Assembly: GCA_964304625.1 (NCBI GenBank)
Contig: OZ199839.1
Location: 9,424,001 to 9,488,000 of the forward strand
Source of the DNA: Kudoa neothunni
Lineage: Eukaryota; Cnidaria
Direction of reading: 5' to 3'
Length of the DNA: 64,000 nucleotides
Below are positions 36,235 to 48,110 of the stretch, piece after piece. The notes beneath the pieces were generated by a model. The model was not told the origin of the DNA. It searched no databases and was given only the letters and a program-made list of their open reading frames with translations. Made by a program: the position numbers and the translations under genes. Each line of letters opens with the position of its first letter. Positions within the stretch are counted from its first letter, which is position 1.

Positions 36235-38285
36235 TACAGTCGAGATTGGATATTGCGTGGGTTTCTGGGACCAACAAAAACCCACGCAATAAAAAATTTT
36301 TACGCAATATCCAGACCTTTGCGTGCGCATTGTACTATAAAATATGATTTTTTCGTGTTTACGTCCGATGCCAATTAGTGAAAATCAAATTTTTATATAT
36401 AAATATATTATTTAATTAAATGAAATGTGATTTATCAAATTTTGTCGAAAAAGCTTGTAATTTTAGTTTGTCGGAATCTTTCTCTTGATATTTTTAAAAC
36501 TCGGTCCATTATGGGATGTAAATCAAACAATCCCCTCGGATCCTCTTTAATAAAAGCTTCCCTCAGAACGTTCACTGCATTTTTCATTTGATTAATTGAA
36601 ACTTTGATGTCTTCAATGATTGATTCGCTATCGTCAGATTCGTCACTTATGGGCAATAAGTCCTCATTATTTTCTTCCTCGCATGTTGCTTCATAATCGT
36701 CATCAAACATATTTTCTGAATCTTCGATTTCATCTAGAAAAAATTAATTACGTATACGTTAAATATTACCTTGAGAACAGTTGCTGATTTGAGGTATCTC
36801 ACTCACATCTTCTTGGTCTATAAACTGATAATAACTTTATTGTCGTAATTTTATTTAATACCTCCAAATATTTTTGATTTTTTAAAGCAATTAATAATAA
36901 TTTGCGGCGGAATACTTTCCCAACATTTAGCTAATGTTATCATTGAGTCAAGCAATGTATATTTTTTTATGATAGAATCTTCGCATAAAACCATTCGCTC
37001 GGTCATTGAACTTTTGTACCTGCTTTTAAGGCAGCGAATGATGCCTCCTAAATCAAGGGGTTGTAAAATACTAGTTGTATTTTTAGGTAAGAACAAAAAT
37101 TTGATATTTTCAAAGCAATCAATATTTTTTGGATGGCCTGGACATTGGTCCAACAAAATTAAGACTTTTCTATTCTGATTTATCATCCTTCGGTTAAACT
37201 TTTTCATTATTTCGATAAATATACTAGAAGTCATCCATGCACTTTTTTGTGCATAATATTCACAAGGGAGGTGTTTGACTCTTTTAAAACATCTAGGATT
37301 TTGAAATTTCCCGATAACAACTAATGGGAACTTATCCCCATTTAAAGCTGAGGACAGTAAAACAGTCACCCTTTTTTTGGATAATTTTTTCCCCTTAATC
37401 CCGACTTCCTCCTTTAAAACGTAACTACTATTTTGTAACTGCTCATAATAAAGAGCAGTTTCGTCGATGTTAATAACGTCTTTTGGATTATATGCTCTAA
37501 TCAAATCAATGTTCTCAATAATCCATGAGTCGACAGATGCAACATCTGCACTCGCAGCCTCGCCATGGAACTTTTTGAAAACTATCCCATATCTTGACTT
37601 GAACCCTGCAAGCCATCCCTTGCTGGCTTTAAAATTGGAAACTTTGTTTTCATTTGCAATATAAGAAGCTTTTTTGATAATGGCATCTCCTGACAGAACG
37701 TTACCATTCGACCGTTGTTTAACAAACCAATCATACACTTCATCGTCTATATTTTTGAATCTGCCTGCCGAATGTCTCTTCCTTTTACTTTCAATATCTG
37801 TATTTTTGAATTTATCTTCGTGCGAAAGAATTCTATCAAGTGTTGAATGACCTTAAATGTGATTTTACAATACTATTCATTAGAAGACTACTATACCACT
37901 CAATTTAAACTTGGAAATTGTCATTGATTTCGCACCCTTCAACGTTTTTATTGAATTGTAGTAATGGATGATTTCCATTTTCTCTGAAATATTGCGTTGT
38001 TCACGGGACATAATGAAAAAACACTATCTGAATTAAACCAATTGACCACAAAAAACCACGCAATAACGAGTCACGCTGCGCCTAACAACCACGCAATAAA
38101 AAATTTCCACGCAATAACGAGACTTTTTGTATTAATAAATTTTTTTAAATTTTTTGTTAACAAATATTTTTACATTACAATAAGATAATAACAATTTGAA
38201 AAAACTAAATTTCTCTCTTTAAAGGATAACTTTAAAAATCTCTAATTACGCAATATCCAGTCACGCAATATCCAATCTCGACTGT
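36235..38285 (-). mobile_element. Tigger/pogo element with perfect terminal repeats
   Basis: The first 25 bp (36235-36259, beginning TACAGTCGAGATTGGATATT) and the last 25 bp are perfect inverted repeats. Length is 2051 bp. Several extra copies of the word ACGCAATA lie just inside both ends, likely transposase-binding sites. It encodes an apparently complete spliced transposase. Confidence 0.92.
36435..38011 (-). CDS. Tigger/pogo transposase, apparently intact
   Basis: DDE-type cut-and-paste transposase of the pogo/Tigger group. Four exons (37897-38011, 36862-37851, 36770-36817, 36435-36733) join in phase across introns of 45, 44 and 36 bp, giving 483 residues from MSREQRNISEKMEI to SFFDKI, normal for the family. 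N-terminal helix-turn-helix with TISKFKLSGHSTLDRIL; CENP-B-type second binding domain ending GWLAGFKSRYGIVFKKFHGE; then the DDE core with NIDETALYYEQ, LILLDQCPGHPK and TTSILQPLDLGGI, so all three acidic residues are present. The C-terminal part is acidic, then basic. The ATG at 38011 opens the first exon inside the element. In the second copy of the region the same gene is broken by two extra bases. Confidence 0.88.
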
Positions 38286-38614
38286 AGTTAGTTCACCGAC
38301 GGGCTGCGTAAAGCGATTAATACGCCTCATGATTTGTAAGAGCTTATGATTTCTTAATGAAAATAAGGTCCAATAACGTAGAAAGTGAGGATGATCGGGC
38401 CATAGCTGTTTATTTCGATCATGACTGTTATAGAAAGGTCGATAAGATAATTATAATTGACTTTGAACATAAAATGACCTTGGTCTATTCCAAACCAAAG
38501 TCAGCGTGGTCGGGAAAGGAAACCCAAGCGAAGCGGGGTTTTTGCGCTAGTATGATATAAATTAAAAATGTTTACAATCTTAATACTAAATTCTCCAGTT
38601 TAATTTACTTTTGG

Positions 38615-39162
38615 GGTTAAAATGTAGAATAGTGGCCACATTTTCCGATTAAAGATTATAATTGGTTCGTAGATTAATCCGGAATTTTTTATAACACCTT
38701 AGCATGAAATATGTTGAACATTAATGGTAGGTATGAGTGGATTAATTACAATAAAATATTTTTGATCTTAGCGTTATGCATTTGATACACTGTAACACCT
38801 AATGCGTGCAGATAATACTAATTTCTTATTCTTATAGACATAGAATTAGTAATAGGCAATCGCTAATGATGAAATATGATAATCAATAAAAAATCATAGT
38901 TGTCACAATCAAATTTTAGGATAAAACAAAGCATGCTTTACTCCATCGATTAAATCGTATGTCCTGTGGAAATAACTACGAGGGGCTAGCAGTTATTTAG
39001 AGAACATATTATAAAAAGTATTATCGATAACAAATACAATGCCGAAAATAACCTACTGGTGGTGTGAAACAATGATAAATACAAAAAATTAGAATAATCA
39101 ACAGGTTCGATTTTTATCATGGTCGCCGATTTGGATTACGGCTACTATTCTACATTTTAACC
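38615..39162. repeat. Inverted-repeat pair, possible MITE
   Basis: GGTTAAAATGTAGAATAGTG at 38615 onward is repeated in reverse at 39140-39162 with one mismatch in about 23 bp. The 500-bp interior is non-coding. It could be a small non-autonomous DNA element of unknown family; no target duplication was identified. Confidence 0.45.
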
Positions 39163-39218
39163 ACTTTTGGTTTTCTATATAAGTCTATTCAATACGTGGT
39201 AGTCAAAATAATGGGTTT

Positions 39219-39249
39219 TTCACTACAGTGAACAATGGGACCGAAAGGG
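39219..39249. repeat. piggyBac-type right terminus
   Basis: TTCACTACAGTGAACAATGG and the following ACCGAAAGGG mirror the left terminus at 21262-21296, and the flanking TTGA is one change from TTAA. It lies 11 bp outside the Merlin element. No partner end was found nearby. Confidence 0.45.
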
Positions 39250-39260
39250 TTGATAAATGC

Positions 39261-40344
39261 GGCTAAAATACGACATAGCGATGAAAGTCGGTGGCAATCG
39301 TATCTCTTCGTCGTGCTAAAAAATAGATTATTCTACGGTCGAAATCGATGATATCCTCATAGAAGTCGTCTTCAACCTAATTAAGGATCAACCCAAATTA
39401 GTATTCTTATCACAGAGATTTGATTTACTGCCAAAAATTCGCCCGTGTGAATCTTGCAATTCAGATATGCTGCTACTCAGACCATTTTTGCAATATTGGC
39501 TCATTTATATTCCGTTGTTATAAATGTAATAAAAAAACACCAGGTAAAAATGCAGAATAGGGACGTTTTTTTGAAGGGGCGATGTTTACGTTATTGCAAA
39601 TTTTTTATATATAATTTTTGCGAACCTTAACAATACACATATACGAATTACAATACAGTTTTGAGGCAATTAAAGATCTACTCAAGAGAAACACTTTTCA
39701 ACTGGAAGAATTATATACTTGAAATCTATATGGAGTATCATAATATCGAAAGTACTTCAAATGGTGGTTCAGATATTATTGTGCAAATTGATGAATCCCA
39801 TGTAAGCAAACGCAAATACCATCGCGGTAGAGTGCTTGTGAATCAAAAATGTGTGGGAAATTGGAGCAATCGATGAAGGTGGAAGCATATTTCAAATCTT
39901 AACTGAGGTTAGGAATCAAGCCACACTGGAGACGATTATCTCCCAATATGTGTTGGTGGGATCCACCGCCTGGACCGATTTATGGGGTGGCTACAAAAAT
40001 CTAAACATGGTAGGCTATCATCATGATAAGGTTAACCATAGTATTAAATTTCGAACGTCGGATGCAGTCCATATAAACAGAATTGGGGCCATTTGGGGTG
40101 CCATCAAGCGCAAGTTCCGCTATATAACTAACAAATAACTAACAAAAAATCGGAATTAATGGGTTCTTCCTTGATCGAATATCAATTTAAAAAAACAGTT
40201 AAAAATGATAAAATTTCAAAATATATATCTTTTATTAACCAAATTTATTTACATTGACAAATACACGGTTTTTTGTGTGTTACGAATTTCGCGCCGAATG
40301 TTCACGAAATGTAACGACTTTCGTCGCTCTATCGTACTTTAGCC
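39261..40344 (+). mobile_element. Merlin (ISXO2-like) element
   Basis: The left end reads GGCTAAAATACGACATAGCG and the right end, reversed, GGCTAAAGTACGATAGAGCG. The similarity continues through GAAAGTCG, about 30 bp with four or five differences. Length of about 1.08 kb and an internal ISXO2-like transposase fit the Merlin superfamily. No clear 8-9 bp target duplication is visible. Confidence 0.7.
39336..40138 (+). pseudogene. ISXO2-like (Merlin) transposase, shifted and missing catalytic Glu
   Basis: A zinc-ribbon part (CESCNSDMLLLRP, then FRCYKCNKKTPGK and GTFFEGAMF) precedes the DDE_Tnp_IS1595 core. That core has IVQIDESHVSKRKYHRGR with the first Asp-Glu and TAWTDLWGGYKNL with the second Asp. 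The place of the last catalytic residue reads HINRIGAIWGAIKR, where the family has N.IEg.W, so glycine replaces glutamate. In this copy the core is split near 39850 by an extra base (TCAAAAATG against TCAAAATG in the other copy), and another shift lies in the zinc ribbon. Inactive. Confidence 0.78.
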
Positions 40345-41258
40345 AAAAATAGCATAATCAGTGGCCATTATGGCGTCAATACTTTCGAGAATTAAAGTTT
40401 TTTAGCGTGATACTCATTTCTCGGCCGCTGTCTGGCCTTTACCGAAACTGTCCGTATTGTGTAGTTTAATCAAAATTTTAATATTCACTGTTGAATTTCT
40501 GAAGGAATAGAGAGAGTTTTGTGAGATATCTATAGAAAATGAATATAGAATAAATTTCATTTCAAGACAATGATAGTTGCCGATTGAAGCATGTTATAGA
40601 TGCACATAAGTAAGATTTTTTGGCAAAAATATAAAGAAATGTTATTAATATTGCGTTAAAAAATGAATAAGAAATAAAATAGTATTTATAATTTTTAAGA
40701 ATGGGTCATTCACCAAATTTTATCCTAATGGAAAAGGGGCATAAATATTTTTTCAACCAAATAATCTTACTAATATTTTTTTTTATTCTATTTAAATAAA
40801 CGGTGTCATGCCCATGCCGAAAAATAAGTAAAACACACAATCGGCTGCGCACGCACATTAGGTGCAATATTATCGGTTGAATACTGTGTATACAGTAATT
40901 ATTGTCATTTATATAAACTTTGTTGACATTTTTTAATTGAACTTATGATATAAAAATAACTTTTTACAACCAATGATAAAAGATTGTTTGCAATTATTAA
41001 TTTGTTTTATTATTCGCAACATACTTCATGAATATCATGTAGTTTCCGAAAACTTTATCCATTAAATATCGATTAATTAAAAAATTGAAGTTTTAGGAAA
41101 CTAAACAGCATCCGAATTGGATATAAAATAAGACTTATACAGACTTTTAACTGAAATAGTTTATATGTGAATTAATAATAGTTAAAACAACTTTCGGTCT
41201 CAACTATGAATATCATTCGTTTAAATCCAGATAATTGTCGCGTTGAATTAAGGTTTAT
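40345..41258. other. AT-rich spacer upstream of gene B
   Basis: No gene or repeat recognised. The gene B promoter should lie here, but no defined element can be named. Confidence 0.35.
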
Positions 41259-44200
41259 ATGACATTATTATTGTCAATGAGTTACATACCAAACATACTT
41301 CTGCTGATTTTAGGAGGTAGTAGTTTATGAAAAATTTATAAAAAATATTTCTTTATTAGTTATTCATGAAAACCACGTTTCTTCTATTGAGATTGATAAT
41401 AATCTGATGACTTTGAAATTCTCGAACCTAGAAAATAAATACTCTATTTCGATTTCTGGATACGATATCGAAAATAGCCAAAGGAAATGTGCCTTACAAT
41501 ATTATGATACGACGGGACCATTATTAAAAAGTATTCCTACTTGCAATAGTGATATTGGAAATGGAATTGGAGATGAAAAAAGCACAAATGTGCATTTACA
41601 CATGTAAACAAGTACAACTAAAAATCTCTGGATTACAATTTAAAACCATTAAATACATAAAATGGTGTCAAGGAAAGGATAATGAAAGTGTTAAAACATG
41701 TCAAGATAAGAGAGTTTACAAGATTAAAGGTAAGCTAAATTTTTTTAATACTATTATAATTACGATTTTAGATATTTATTTAAAAAGCGAGTTTTCGGCA
41801 TCGAAAATCAATGATGAATTTACTGTTTCCATTAAAAACAAAGTAAATGGTGGCTTCTCCGCCATGGGTTGATCTTAAAAAAGAAACTACAGTGGCTTCG
41901 GGTAATGACTTTTTTACAACTAAAAGTATTAATATGAATACAAAATTATATAAACCCCATTACATTATTGAATTCATCGATAAATCTCCCGAAATATTTC
42001 TAAACCCTCAAAAACCTGTCAATGATTGGTTTATTGCGACTGGCTCAAAACATATAGACAGCTCGAAATATTATTACACAATTAAACTCGAAAATCCGGA
42101 ACCTTCGAAGATTTGTTATTTTGGAATAAAAGGAAATAAATGAATCTCATTTTACTTCATATTGTTCAGTCTACAATAAGGCGGGCCCATGTTTTCAACC
42201 TTGTTTCAAGGCGACATTATATCATCACTCAAATTTAAATTTTGCTCAAATTATGGTCATACCCTACAACAATTTGACATCTAAAGAGTTTTTTCAAATT
42301 GTCACCTGTAATAAAGAAAACTTAATATTTTGTTAATTAAATTTTTAGTTGGGCAACCATCAAACAACTGTTAATCCTAGTAAAGATCGGATTACTGTTG
42401 ATCTAAACAACTTGAATAAAAATGTGGGGTCCAATGATGCTGTTAGCTCCGCAGCTATATCAGAAATTAAATTAATTAAAAAATACATTGGAATTGAAGC
42501 TGTTGGTGAAAATCTTACATGCAGTAGCACTGAAGAATGTCTTAGTTTTGGTTCAAAAACTGTGACACAACTAGCACCATTACCGAGTATATTATAAAGG
42601 TCAAAATAACCGGACTTACAACCGTTGATTCTCCTGAAGTTAACCATTACCATAAATACATATATTTCAAAACAAAAGGTGAAATTAACTAATAATAATT
42701 TTTTTAATGTTAATAGGAGAACAATTTTGAAGCAACTAGAAATATTACACCGGAAACTGTATCAGGTCAACATACGCAATTAACCCTTCAACCAAAAGAT
42801 CTTTTCCTGCCTGGAAAAAATTTAAATGCAAAATGTGAACTTTATTATTCAATTGGGGATGAGGCTTCAAAATATCCAGCTACGTGTCGAATAGGTGATA
42901 CTAACAAATTTTGTTCGGATGCATGCAACAAAAGCTTTACTATTGTTAACCTGGATCCTAAAACGAGTTACAAGATTACAGTCTGTTCCAAAGGATATAC
43001 GTGCGAACAAAGCAATCCAGAAACAGAAAGTAATTTTTATATTCCTGAATAAAAATTTATTATTATAAATAGCCGGAGGAAACATCATTCACGATTTCTA
43101 CAAATGACGTGGGTTGAAAGTAAGAGGACTACTGTCACTATGGCTCCTTCGAGTTCTGAAAGTTTAGGGAATTCGTGGGCATACGTTCTATTTGAAAGAC
43201 TGTCTAAGAAAATAATTATTGATTGTTTGAATGGTCCCTGCGTTCCTACCATATCGGCATCAAATATATTAGATATTTCCTGGGATATTATCGACGCAGA
43301 AATAGCATACGAAATAGTTGTGATAAATATTGCTACAAGCAAACCTCTGGCGAAAGATATAAAAAGTTTTTAATTGTGTAAAAAAATTGGTCTACTTTTT
43401 TTAGGAAGCATTGTGGAAGGTAGTGATCGGATGATTTTAAGATACGATACGACGAATAATAATTATAAAATAAAATTTAAGGACGACTTTACAACACTAA
43501 AGCATGAACAATGTACAGTAAAAAAATCAAAAGACGATTTATCTGATTATGAGGATGCCGGTGAAAATAATGGAATTATTAAAAAAAGTTGCAACACACT
43601 TGATATAGAATCAACCATCATTCTTAATGATAAATATAAGCTCAATTATATTTCTTATACTTATCAATATTCTAAGGAAGAAACTGTTGATTCATCATCT
43701 GGACTTGCGAAACCAGAGGAAGAGAGACTCGAAAGTGGTACGGAAAAATCACCAGAACCAACAGCACAAAGAAAAAAAAACGATCTCATACCCAAAAGGA
43801 AAAGTTTATTCATATTTCATGGGTAATTTATAATTGAAATATAAATATAATTCTTTCAAGATGATTACGAGGAAATAACTTATGCTGCATCCCTTCATGA
43901 TGATAAAATAAAATTAGGATCAAATAAATGTTCGTTAAACTGCGAAGCATATAAGGACAATCAAAAACAAGACGGATTAACACAAAATGAAGTTAATCCA
44001 TGCTCCAATTTTGAGAGTTATTCAATTCAATTCGATGAGTTGGTTAAGGATTATCATATCCGCTGCCCAAAACATTTTGACTTCCATTACTTTTACGACA
44101 ACGATTTCGTGAAAAATAATGCACCAGTTTTTAGTAGATTTTACTACGAATTAACTAATGACTACACAAATAAAAGGTTTACAATAAAATTGGTAAATGA

Positions 44201-45778
44201 AAACCCTTCTGAAATGTGTACGTTTGAATGGTTGGACGCAACTGCGTCTTCTTCAAATAATTTTTTTTTCTAATAAGTGTGAAAATAAAAGAAACTGTTT
44301 ATACAGTATGTGTAATAATGTGATTTTTGGAAATATAACAGAGAGCGTAAAAGCGGTAAAAATTCGTGTCTTAAAATTAGGAATGCAACCTACTCCTGGT
44401 TATCAAAGCAACATCTACATATGTATTATGTTAATCATCTACAAAATAGTAATTGTATTATTTAGTGAAGCATGGACAGGATGTACCTGTGACAACTTCA
44501 AACAACGACATAAAAATTGATATTGGTACTAAAAATAAATATGAAGGAGGCGAACATGTTACTGAACCCTCCTCTGCTACATGTTCGTTGAGTTATTGGA
44601 ATGCGTATGCACCACTTGTTAATGAAAATGGAAGAAAATCCCCCACCTCTTCAACCTGTAATTTCGGTGAGCTGGGAAATAACACCAGATCCAAACCACT
44701 TACATAATGATGTTATGGTGAAAATATCAAATATACCAGGTTATTCTCCACGAAAATACTTTTATTACAAGACAAGTAATTATTTTGAATATATATTTTT
44801 TAATAAATTTTATTAAGCTCAATCGACCGTACTTTCAACTGGAGAAGTAGCGGTTACATCAACTGAAGATGGATTTTCTTTCATCCTTAATATATCAGTG
44901 TCATCCACCACATGCACTATTTATGTAAAAGAAAAAGATTCAACGAATGGTTATTACCCGGCTATGTGTACCGGAAAAGTATTGTGTGTCAATACTTGCA
45001 ACACACAATTTACCCTAATTGGACTTTATTCTGGCGCTAGCTACGATATTAAAATTGTACCCAGTGGGAATTATGAAATGTTAGAAGTAAAAAACAAACA
45101 AACAAGTAGTATAATTGATCTAAATTTTAACAAATGTATAATAGATGGCAGTAAAGTTGATTTCAAATTTCTGGAGGGACTACAAAAGATAACCTTATAA
45201 TTACTCCTAAAGTCATTATTAATAACGCTGATAATACTGAATGTTATTATCAATTATATAGACATGAAACGAATGAATGTAATAAGTTCTTTCATATTAT
45301 TTTATTTATTTGATGTAGTTTCACACACGAATATACAAAAATCATGCATAAGATGTACCGGAAGTGATCTTAAACAATGCAATGAGATCCAATTCGATCA
45401 AAATTCATATAGTAATAAGTACAACTACAGATTAATGATATACGTGGATAGAAAGTCGCCACCAGTCAAAATCCCCATTCCAGGTATAATGGTATATTTC
45501 TTCTTACATTATTTAATATGTATTTGTAGCTTTTTCCAGACACGGTAAACTACAACAAAAATTTGTGCCCGCAAGTGGTGAAAATATTGAGAAATTCTCT
45601 ATTTCACTTACCGAATTTCCCGATAGCAGTAAATGCGTGATAAAATTAACAAGTTTTGGTGAAACACCGATATTCAATAAACCAGCTTGCTCTATTATCA
45701 CAGATAGAGATTACTGCACTGTTGATTGTCCGACATCTAGGCCCGTTGAGATTGATTATTTAAATTCAAAAATTGATC
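41259..45778 (+). CDS. Gene B (copy 1): secreted protein with the same Cys-patterned repeats as gene A
   Basis: At least 13 exons, running into the N gap, so the 3' end is missing. Exon 1 (41259-41316) encodes a signal peptide (LLLSMSYIPNILLLILG). Exons downstream carry about a dozen repeats of roughly 100 residues with the gene A pattern; Cys pairs CIYTC, CFQPC, CSDAC, CLYSMC, CVNTC and CTVDC are followed by hydrophobic...Y-x-I-x-V. The last exons readable are 44466-44775, 44818-45108, 45145-45278, 45319-45483 and 45530-45778. Introns are 36-49 bp. In this copy single-base length changes break the frame near 41580, 41868, 42131, 42353, 42583 and elsewhere; the same places are clean in the second copy, so they are probably sequence errors. 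No membrane helix is reached. Function unknown; a surface or secreted adhesion or receptor role is only a guess. Confidence 0.72.
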
Positions 45779-45978
45779 NNNNNNNNNNNNNNNNNNNNNN
45801 NNNNNNNNNNNNNNNNNNNNNNNNNNNNNNNNNNNNNNNNNNNNNNNNNNNNNNNNNNNNNNNNNNNNNNNNNNNNNNNNNNNNNNNNNNNNNNNNNNNN
45901 NNNNNNNNNNNNNNNNNNNNNNNNNNNNNNNNNNNNNNNNNNNNNNNNNNNNNNNNNNNNNNNNNNNNNNNNNNNNNN
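45779..45978. other. Assembly gap of exactly 200 N
   Basis: A round-number run of Ns, a placeholder of unknown real length. It truncates gene B on the left and a mariner element on the right. Confidence 0.98.
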
Positions 45979-46620
45979 TATCGGAACCGCTTTTCTATTG
46001 TTGTAGAACAATTCCTTCTTTCAGGAACCCTTACAACAGACTTGAGAGTGTAATGGAATTCTCCGATTACTCTATCTACTGTACTGAGGGATACGGTAAC
46101 TCCAAACTCGTCCTGGAGCTTTTGTTTTAATTCTTTTAAAGAGATTAATGAGTTTTCATCAATCCAACTGATTATTTTTTCTTTCTGATCAATCGAAAGA
46201 AGTGATCGTTTGTTTCCCCTCTAGGTTTTGGTTTGGAGCAAGAGTTCCATTGCTTCTAAACTTAGACAATATCGACCAAACCGTGGATCTCGGTAACCTC
46301 ATTTCCGAAGCGATATATCTATCCGTTTTTCCACCCAAGCAAAAATTGCATATTTGCTCCCTTAAACCGGCAGAGATGATTTTTCTTTGTTTCCTTTTAG
46401 GTTGCGTATTTGATGTCGATCTAGCCGAATCAAATTGTTCTGAAACTATACATTCTGAGTCACTTGAAACTCCGCACATATTTAAATTCAATTAAATTAA
46501 CAAAAATTTGTTCAAAATCAATGCTTAGCGTTAATCGAGAATGCGCGTTGAAACCTATATCTTGATTGTATAAGTGCCGCGTTTGATTGTAAAAGTGCCG
46601 AGTTAGATCGGGAAACCCTA
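45979..46620 (-). mobile_element. Mariner fragment (copy 2), cut by the gap
   Basis: The N-terminal half of the same Tc1/mariner element as 25793-27149, ending with its terminal repeat at 46620. The outer TTAA-flanked element ends at 46676. The catalytic half is lost in the gap. Confidence 0.85.
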
Positions 46621-46693
46621 TATAAACAAAATAATATAAAGATGGGCGCATGGAACTGAAGGTTATCCTTTAAGGGTTAAGGAGTACGCCGCC

Positions 46694-46754
46694 ATATTTA
46701 ATTGAATTATATTTAATTGAATTATATTTAATTGAATTATATTTAATTGAGTTA
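46694..46754. repeat. Short tandem repeat, 15-bp unit (copy 2)
   Basis: Same four-unit array as at 27223. Confidence 0.85.
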
Positions 46755-47109
46755 AACAAATTTTATAATAGGCGTTAAGCGCGATAATTTAAATTATAAT
46801 TATCAAATGAGAAAAATAAGAATCCGACAATTAACCGATTGCATTATTACAATAATGTTCAATATTCATAACAATTGCCTTAAACTATTCACACACCGCC
46901 AAGCGCACTTGTAAACTTACACGGACAATAGAATTAATTGATTACCAATGTAGCGTGACAAAAACAATTACAAATTCCATAGTAATAAGTAATTATGGCA
47001 CCCCCTATTAATAATTAAGCAGCCTAAATTGTTCATAACAAAACATTATTTAAAAGAGGTAACTAAGAGTGGCTGTGTGTAATCATGACATTGTAAGACA
47101 ATAATTTAC

Positions 47110-48110
47110 CGAGTCCAATTCAGACAAAGGAGGAACCCTTAGCTCGCTCATGCCTTTTGAACGGTCACCATCTGCGAATTCTTTTATATACAGCTCCTAG
47201 TAAAGTAATTGAGTCCAACTATACAACAACACAATTATAATCACTTCAATATCAAGGAGAATTTTCTGAGCATTGGAGTCCACATGGAATTGGGCTTGAT
47301 TGATCTTGTTGATAAAGAATGCATTTCCACTAGTTACATTCCAATTTTTGTCATGTTTTTTAAGGATTTTTCGAAATCCAGTGTAGTTAAGGTGCTAATG
47401 GGCAATATTAAATAAATAAACAAATCTAATCTACCTGATAGTTAACAAGAATGACTACTGACAAGTAGAATTCAGTATAACAATAGGCCAGTGATTTCAT
47501 TCGCTTTCTGTAGTTAATTTTTGATGGTTGAATATTCAACTCGAGAGGACCTTCAGACTCATGCCCCAAGTGGGTGAATGTTTCTAGTTGAGATTGAGTT
47601 AACAGTGTAATCGCTCTCCATCAAAAAATATCAAACTTCTAAGAGTCCCTTGAGAGCTTTTGGATTTCATTTCTGCAGCTAATTGTTTTAGTAGTCGAAG
47701 TTCGCGGGTTAGCTCGGCATATTTTCTAGTGGCCTCTGCTAGCTTTTCTAATACAATCGTATAAACATAAAAACACTCAATAATAGCGTCGACTCACCAT
47801 TGTAAAAATTGTTTATTTTCTCCAATTCATTTCCAATTATTTCGTAGAACTCCTTCTCCGATTTATCCAAAATTTCCGCAAATTGAGTCGAATCTGATCC
47901 CGCCAAAACGTCAGCTGTTTATTATTAGATTAAAAAATGTGTGCACTTACATTATAGATACTGTGTCGATAAATGACCTTTTTAAGCATCTATAATTTTA
48001 GATTAAGTGTAATGTTGAGAGACTGATTGAAAAACAATCACTTTGTAGGATAGGTATTGAGTTTTCCATTCTGGTGCTAGAGAGCTGGCCAACGTTTCTT
48101 CGAATTTCAT
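47110..48110 (-). pseudogene. XPR1 SPX-half exons 1-7 (copy 2)
   Basis: The seven 5' exons of XPR1 repeated from [11 protein letters not shown] (start 48110) to [11 protein letters not shown] (end 47110), identical in structure to 27639-28639. The eight EXS exons are absent because this copy begins after the gap. It should not be read as an SPX-only gene; it is most likely the other haplotype of one locus. It is listed as a partial gene rather than a decayed one. Confidence 0.85.

Larger units (their letters stand above)
38286..39260. other. Spacer with inverted repeats and a piggyBac-type end
   Basis: No gene. It holds the inverted-repeat pair at 38615/39162 and a piggyBac-type terminus at 39219-39249. 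A 67-codon plus frame at 38357-38560 includes AYDPSK-free, unremarkable sequence and is not called a gene. Confidence 0.35.
26508..44616. repeat. Copy 1 of an 18-kb duplicated segment
   Basis: Near-identical to 45979-64000 in the same orientation, including non-coding DNA, transposons and microsatellites. The left edge is simply where the second copy starts after the N gap, in the middle of a mariner element; the right edge is where the window ends. Confidence 0.95.
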
